Assembly (NCBI RefSeq): GCF_023822005.2
Contig: NZ_CP098806.1
Coordinates: forward strand, 2,356,001 to 2,420,000
Reading direction: 5' to 3'
Source of the DNA: Dyadobacter fanqingshengii
GTDB lineage: Bacteria > Bacteroidota > Bacteroidia > Cytophagales > Spirosomataceae
DNA length: 64,000 nucleotides
The position numbers and the translations under genes are program-made. Numbering within the stretch: the first letter of the stretch is position 1; every line of letters begins with the position of its first letter. Shown in pieces: positions 61,221 through 64,000 of the stretch. The notes below the pieces were generated by a model. It was not told the origin of the DNA and made no database searches. It was given only the letters and a program-made list of their open reading frames with translations.

Positions 61221-62237
61221 TCAGCCTGTGGTCAGATGCTTCTGGTATATACCGGGCGTTGTTCCCGTCCACCTTTTAAATGCTCTGGAAAATGCGCTCA
61301 GTTCGTTGTAACCAAGCATATAGGAGATTTCCTTGACATAATATTTGCCGGAATTCATATAATGCAGCGCCAGCGACTTACGCACTTCATCCGCCACTTC
61401 CTGGTAAGTAACATTTTCATCTTTAAGCTTGCGCTGCAGACTTCTGGGACTGACATTAAAATTGGCCGCAATCTCTTCCAGTGATACAATTCCCAAATAA
61501 GCGTTTTTGAGCAAATATTGATAAATCCGCGCCCGGTAACTGTCGCTCTCCGCCTGAGTCAGTTCCACCAAATTAACATTCTGGAGCAGGCTGGTCTGCA
61601 ATTCGTAGTTGGCTGTAATAATGGGGAGGTCCCAGTATTTGCTGTCAAACGTTAATGCATATTCGTCCTTTGTTTCCAGCGGTTCGCAGCGCAAAAGTCT
61701 TGCATACTCTTTCCCCGGTGTTGAGATGGGCAAACGGGCTTCTTCCGGTTTGATTTTTTCGAGAATGAACCCATCCAGCTCGTGGATCATAAAGACCATG
61801 AAAAAATCCAGCGTTTGCTTAAAAGCAAATTCCGAGTCCTTACGCCTGGCCTGATCCGGAATCAAATAGATCGCGAACCGCCCTTCACCCTGCCGCACTT
61901 CCATCTTAAAGAGGTCTGTAACCAGTCCGGTGAGCGAGGTCGCAATGGTTATTGCATTTCCGACAGTTGTGCTGGTTTTCACTATTTCGCCAACAACTCC
62001 CAATGCTGCGAGTTGCAGCGACTCGCCCAAATGCAAGCCAAAAAGCGGATCGTTACTCAAATGACAGGCATTAAGCCACAGATCATTGAGCTGCTTGGCC
62101 GTATAACGAATGTTATTTTTACCCATTAAGTCGGGAAGCGAAATGCCCGAAAGCCTGCATAATTTTTCCGCTGAAATGTCCCGCTGCACTGCATAAGCAA
62201 CAATGCCAAGCACGAACTGTTTTTGCTGATCTTCCAT
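61221..62237 (-). CDS. AraC-family regulator with arabinose-binding-like N-terminus (OruR type)
   Basis: The 338-residue protein has an N-terminal region (about 20-200, including LHLGESLQLAALGVVGEIVKTS) of the Arabinose_bd type (PF12625) seen in OruR/ArgR-like regulators. A C-terminal helix-turn-helix pair follows: FNVSPRSLQRKLKDENVTYQEV and YMLGYNELSAFSRAFKRWTGTTP. The effector is unknown. It ends 9 bp from the convergent DeoR gene. Confidence 0.92.
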   Translation of the reverse strand: MEDQQKQFVLGIVAYAVQRDISAEKLCRLSGISLPDLMGKNNIRYTAKQLNDLWLNACHLSNDPLFGLHLGESLQLAALGVVGEIVKTSTTVGNAITIATSLTGLVTDLFKMEVRQGEGRFAIYLIPDQARRKDSEFAFKQTLDFFMVFMIHELDGFILEKIKPEEARLPISTPGKEYARLLRCEPLETKDEYALTFDSKYWDLPIITANYELQTSLLQNVNLVELTQAESDSYRARIYQYLLKNAYLGIVSLEEIAANFNVSPRSLQRKLKDENVTYQEVADEVRKSLALHYMNSGKYYVKEISYMLGYNELSAFSRAFKRWTGTTPGIYQKHLTTG

Positions 62238-62311
62238 GTCATAAAGATATTATTAGCATGGGTGCGGAAAAAACGCCTGTCATAAAATGACAATGAAATG
62301 TCGCCCTAAGA

Positions 62312-62349
62312 CAAAAAAATATCCCTCCCACAAAGCGGAAAGGATATTT
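62312..62349 (-). terminator. Possible minus-strand terminator of a small transcript
   Basis: AAATATCC and GGATATTT pair at 62317-62324 and 62342-62349 (loop 17); read on the minus strand the hairpin is followed by a run of Ts. There is no annotated minus-strand gene immediately before it other than the 31-codon frame. Confidence 0.5.
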
Positions 62350-62386
62350 ATGATACTCAACGTTAATTAATGTCCGAATCTACGGC

Positions 62387-62482
62387 TTAAATCATGCGAT
62401 TCATACGGCGGCGCATTTTTTTTGCAAAGTCATTCCGGACCAGGTGAATATAGATACGTATCAAGCACACCGTTACGCTCAT
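62387..62482 (-). CDS. Possible 31-residue basic small protein
   Basis: The frame ends in a Lys/Arg-rich stretch (KKMRRRMNRMI). It is too short to judge by composition alone. A terminator-like hairpin follows on the same strand, which suggests that a transcript crosses it. Confidence 0.25.
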   Translation of the reverse strand: MSVTVCLIRIYIHLVRNDFAKKMRRRMNRMI

Positions 62483-62722
62483 TATCAGCGAAATACAGGA
62501 AATTTAGGGCCGGAACTATAATGAAAAATTCCATGGTTGAATGCCTAATAACGCGACCAGTGGTTATATCAGGCGCTATATCTTACCAAATAAAAAACCG
62601 TTTGATAGAATAAATGCTACAAATCTTTACCAAATATTAACAACTTTGATGGGTCATCTTATTAATTTCGCTATTTTTAAAGGAATACAGACTCACACTC
62701 CGAAAAAGACCTGGCTCCGAGA

Positions 62723-63370
62723 ATGAAACAGATTTTACTTGTCGAAGACCACTCAGTTGTCAGACTGGCAACCCGTTTCCTGATCAATGACCTGATCGGT
62801 TCGGCAAGCGTTCTGGAAGCCGCAAATTTTGACGAAACGCTCACCCAGGTGTCCTCATCGCACTTTGACCTGATCATTCTCGACATTGACATTCCGGGCG
62901 GAGAAGGTTTTAATATGATCCCCAGAATCAGAAAATTGCAGCCTAAGGTTTGCATTCTTGTATTCTCAGGCATGGATGAGGCACTCTATGCAATGCATTA
63001 CCTGAAAGCCGGTGCAAACGGGTTTTTGGCTAAAAACGCTCCGCAGCACATGGTGAAAGCCGCTATCCTGGCTGTTTTGGAAAACGGCAGATTTGTAAGC
63101 GAAATCGTCCAGCAGCAGCTTATGCGGCATACTTTCGAGGCCAATGTCGACAGTGAAAACCCGCTTGAAAATCTTTCTCAAAGGGAATTGGAAGTAATGG
63201 ACCTCCTGTTGGACGGGAAGTGGACCAAGGAAATAGCAACGCGGCTCAACATTACAGGGAGCTCCGTGAGCACCTATAAAGCCCGGATTTTCGAAAAATT
63301 GGAAGTTTCCACCATCATCGAAATGTTTGTAAAAGTAGAGCATTACAAAAATCGTAAGGCCAGCAAATAA
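62723..63370 (+). CDS. NarL/FixJ-type response regulator
   Basis: The 215-residue protein has a receiver (VEDHSVVR, Asp 54 in IILDIDIPGGEG, Lys in FLAKNAP) and a C-terminal LuxR-type helix-turn-helix. The DNA-binding domain reads LSQRELEVMDLLLDGKWTKEIATRLNITGSSVSTYKARIFEKL. It should be activated by phosphorylation and regulate transcription as a dimer. The cognate kinase is not adjacent; the membrane kinase at 58.6 kb is a candidate. Confidence 0.94.
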   Translation: MKQILLVEDHSVVRLATRFLINDLIGSASVLEAANFDETLTQVSSSHFDLIILDIDIPGGEGFNMIPRIRKLQPKVCILVFSGMDEALYAMHYLKAGANGFLAKNAPQHMVKAAILAVLENGRFVSEIVQQQLMRHTFEANVDSENPLENLSQRELEVMDLLLDGKWTKEIATRLNITGSSVSTYKARIFEKLEVSTIIEMFVKVEHYKNRKASK

Positions 63371-63438
63371 GATTGTTTATAAATTCAATTCATTTGCGGA
63401 AATAGCGGCCCAATAACTGCGCAATGTGCAATTTCACT

Positions 63439-63446
63439 TATATTTG
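63439..63446 (+). promoter_or_regulatory. -7 box for the last response regulator
   Basis: TATATTTG, a full TAnnTTTG match, overlaps the upstream GTG (63446) of the reading frame, which argues for the ATG at 63464 as the true start. Confidence 0.55.
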
Positions 63447-63463
63447 TGATTCACAATCTTCAA

Positions 63464-63862
63464 ATGAAGGAACCCAAAACCATCTATCTGGCTGATGATG
63501 ACCAGGACGACCGCTTCTTCCTGCGGCAGGCCATTAAAGCTGCCAATGCTTTCACCGAAATTATAGAAGTGGAAAATGGTCTCGAGCTGATCACCGTCAT
63601 GAAAAAACAACCCAGTCTTCGGGCTTCGCTGATCCTGATGGACATGAATATGCCCAAAATGAACGGTCTTGAAACCATTACGGCTATCCGGGCGGATGCC
63701 ACGCTCTCCACAGTCCCCGTTGTAATGATCTCCACATCTTCCAATTCTTCCCTTATTGAAATGGCCTACGAAGCCGGTGCGGATAGTTTTATTACCAAGC
63801 CGAGCACATTCGAGGAATTCAATCGGCTCGGCGTGCAGCTCACGGAAAAATTTCTCTCATAA
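63464..63862 (+). CDS. Single-domain response regulator (Rcp1-like)
   Basis: The 132-residue receiver has the acidic pocket LADDDQDD (9-16), phosphoacceptor Asp 60 in LILMDMNMPKMNG, Ser/Thr in MISTSSN and Lys in ITKPSTFEE, with no output domain. ATG 63464 is preferred because the upstream GTG overlaps a perfect -7 box. It resembles the receiver paired with the PAS kinase at 31.9 kb. It follows the NarL-type regulator by 93 bp but has its own promoter. The last 138 bases of the window hold nothing supported. Confidence 0.92.
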   Translation: MKEPKTIYLADDDQDDRFFLRQAIKAANAFTEIIEVENGLELITVMKKQPSLRASLILMDMNMPKMNGLETITAIRADATLSTVPVVMISTSSNSSLIEMAYEAGADSFITKPSTFEEFNRLGVQLTEKFLS

Positions 63863-64000
63863 ATACTCAATTTGGGTGTAGACTGGCATTCTTCGACACT
63901 TCTATTTCCACGCCCGCACAGTTTCAGGCGAATTGGTACGGTATTTGTAAACGTTGACTACAAACGTCAACTCAAAGCGCATTAGAACAGCATAATTTCG

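Larger units (their letters stand above)
62238..62722. other. 485-bp intergenic region with a possible small minus-strand transcript
   Basis: On the minus strand a hairpin followed by a T-run (62312-62349) sits downstream of a 31-codon frame at 62387-62482 (MSVTVCLIRIYIHLV...KKMRRRMNRMI). The rest is AT-rich. On the plus strand a weak -7-like TATTTTTA (62672-62679), 23 bp after a TTTG, may serve the response-regulator gene. Confidence 0.45.

Noticed and set aside
62422..62613. 63-codon plus-strand frame in the 62.4-62.7 kb gap
   Set aside because: No motif, signal or promoter; it overlaps the better-supported minus-strand small frame.
1..64000. CRISPR array, tRNA, rRNA or insertion sequence
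   Set aside because: No regular spacer repeats, cloverleaf-like gene, rRNA stretch, transposase motif or flanking target duplication was seen.

Overview
The window looks like chromosomal DNA of a Bacteroidota member of the order Cytophagales, most like Dyadobacter and its relatives (Spirosomataceae). Support from the sequence: a type IX secretion (T9SS) C-terminal sorting domain, an outer-membrane beta-barrel receptor with a carboxypeptidase-regulatory-like N-terminus, a YtxJ-type bacilliredoxin, many TAnnTTTG-type -7 promoter boxes (and their reverse form CAAAnnTA) near gene starts, and almost no purine-rich ribosome-binding sites. The genus is inference. I saw no rRNA, tRNA, CRISPR array, insertion sequence or prophage. 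Coding density is high and strands alternate often.

Layout. 0-3.5 kb: a duplicated-domain DUF4394 lipoprotein and two Tat-type exported ferritin-like proteins. 3.5-8.5 kb: hemA, a membrane histidine kinase, two paralogous lipoproteins and a LuxE-like acyl-activating enzyme. 8.7-12.8 kb: an exported gluconate-dehydrogenase-subunit-3-like protein with a GMC flavoprotein, a membrane acyltransferase and a VOC protein. 13.6-18.4 kb: envelope protein folding, with a double-parvulin lipoprotein that also carries an OmpA-like region, a SurA-like protein and a MoxR ATPase. 18.4-22.5 kb: a ketoglutarate-semialdehyde-type dehydrogenase, truA and glnS. 22.5-24.3 kb: a higBA toxin-antitoxin pair and a cytoplasmic ferritin. 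24.3-29.7 kb: acetyltransferase, FUSC membrane protein, old yellow enzyme and an EamA transporter.

29.8-42 kb: a signalling-rich part with a PAS histidine kinase and its Rcp1-like receiver, a TonB-dependent-type barrel, a MATE pump, a GapN-like dehydrogenase, a hybrid kinase and a further receiver. 42-46 kb: cupin, GH13 glucosidase, CinA-like amidase and small envelope or stress proteins. 46.2-49.6 kb: a five-gene minus-strand operon (ring-cleaving VOC dioxygenase, esterase, pirin, degenerate receiver, Crp/Fnr regulator) resembling quinone-detoxification modules. 50-54.5 kb: a T9SS-exported SGNH esterase, an AraC regulator divergent from a quinone-oxidoreductase-like enzyme, and the remains of a second toxin-antitoxin locus. 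54.6-58.3 kb: two PLP enzymes with Tat-like signals flanking a bacilliredoxin. 58.5-64 kb: a histidine kinase, a DUF4406-like enzyme divergent from a DeoR regulator with paired palindromic operators, an AraC/OruR regulator and two response regulators.

There is no single large unknown system. The most interesting points are the parvulin-OmpA fusion, the pirin/pseudo-receiver/Crp operon, the exported PLP enzymes, the relic toxin-antitoxin locus and a possible small transcript near 62.4 kb.
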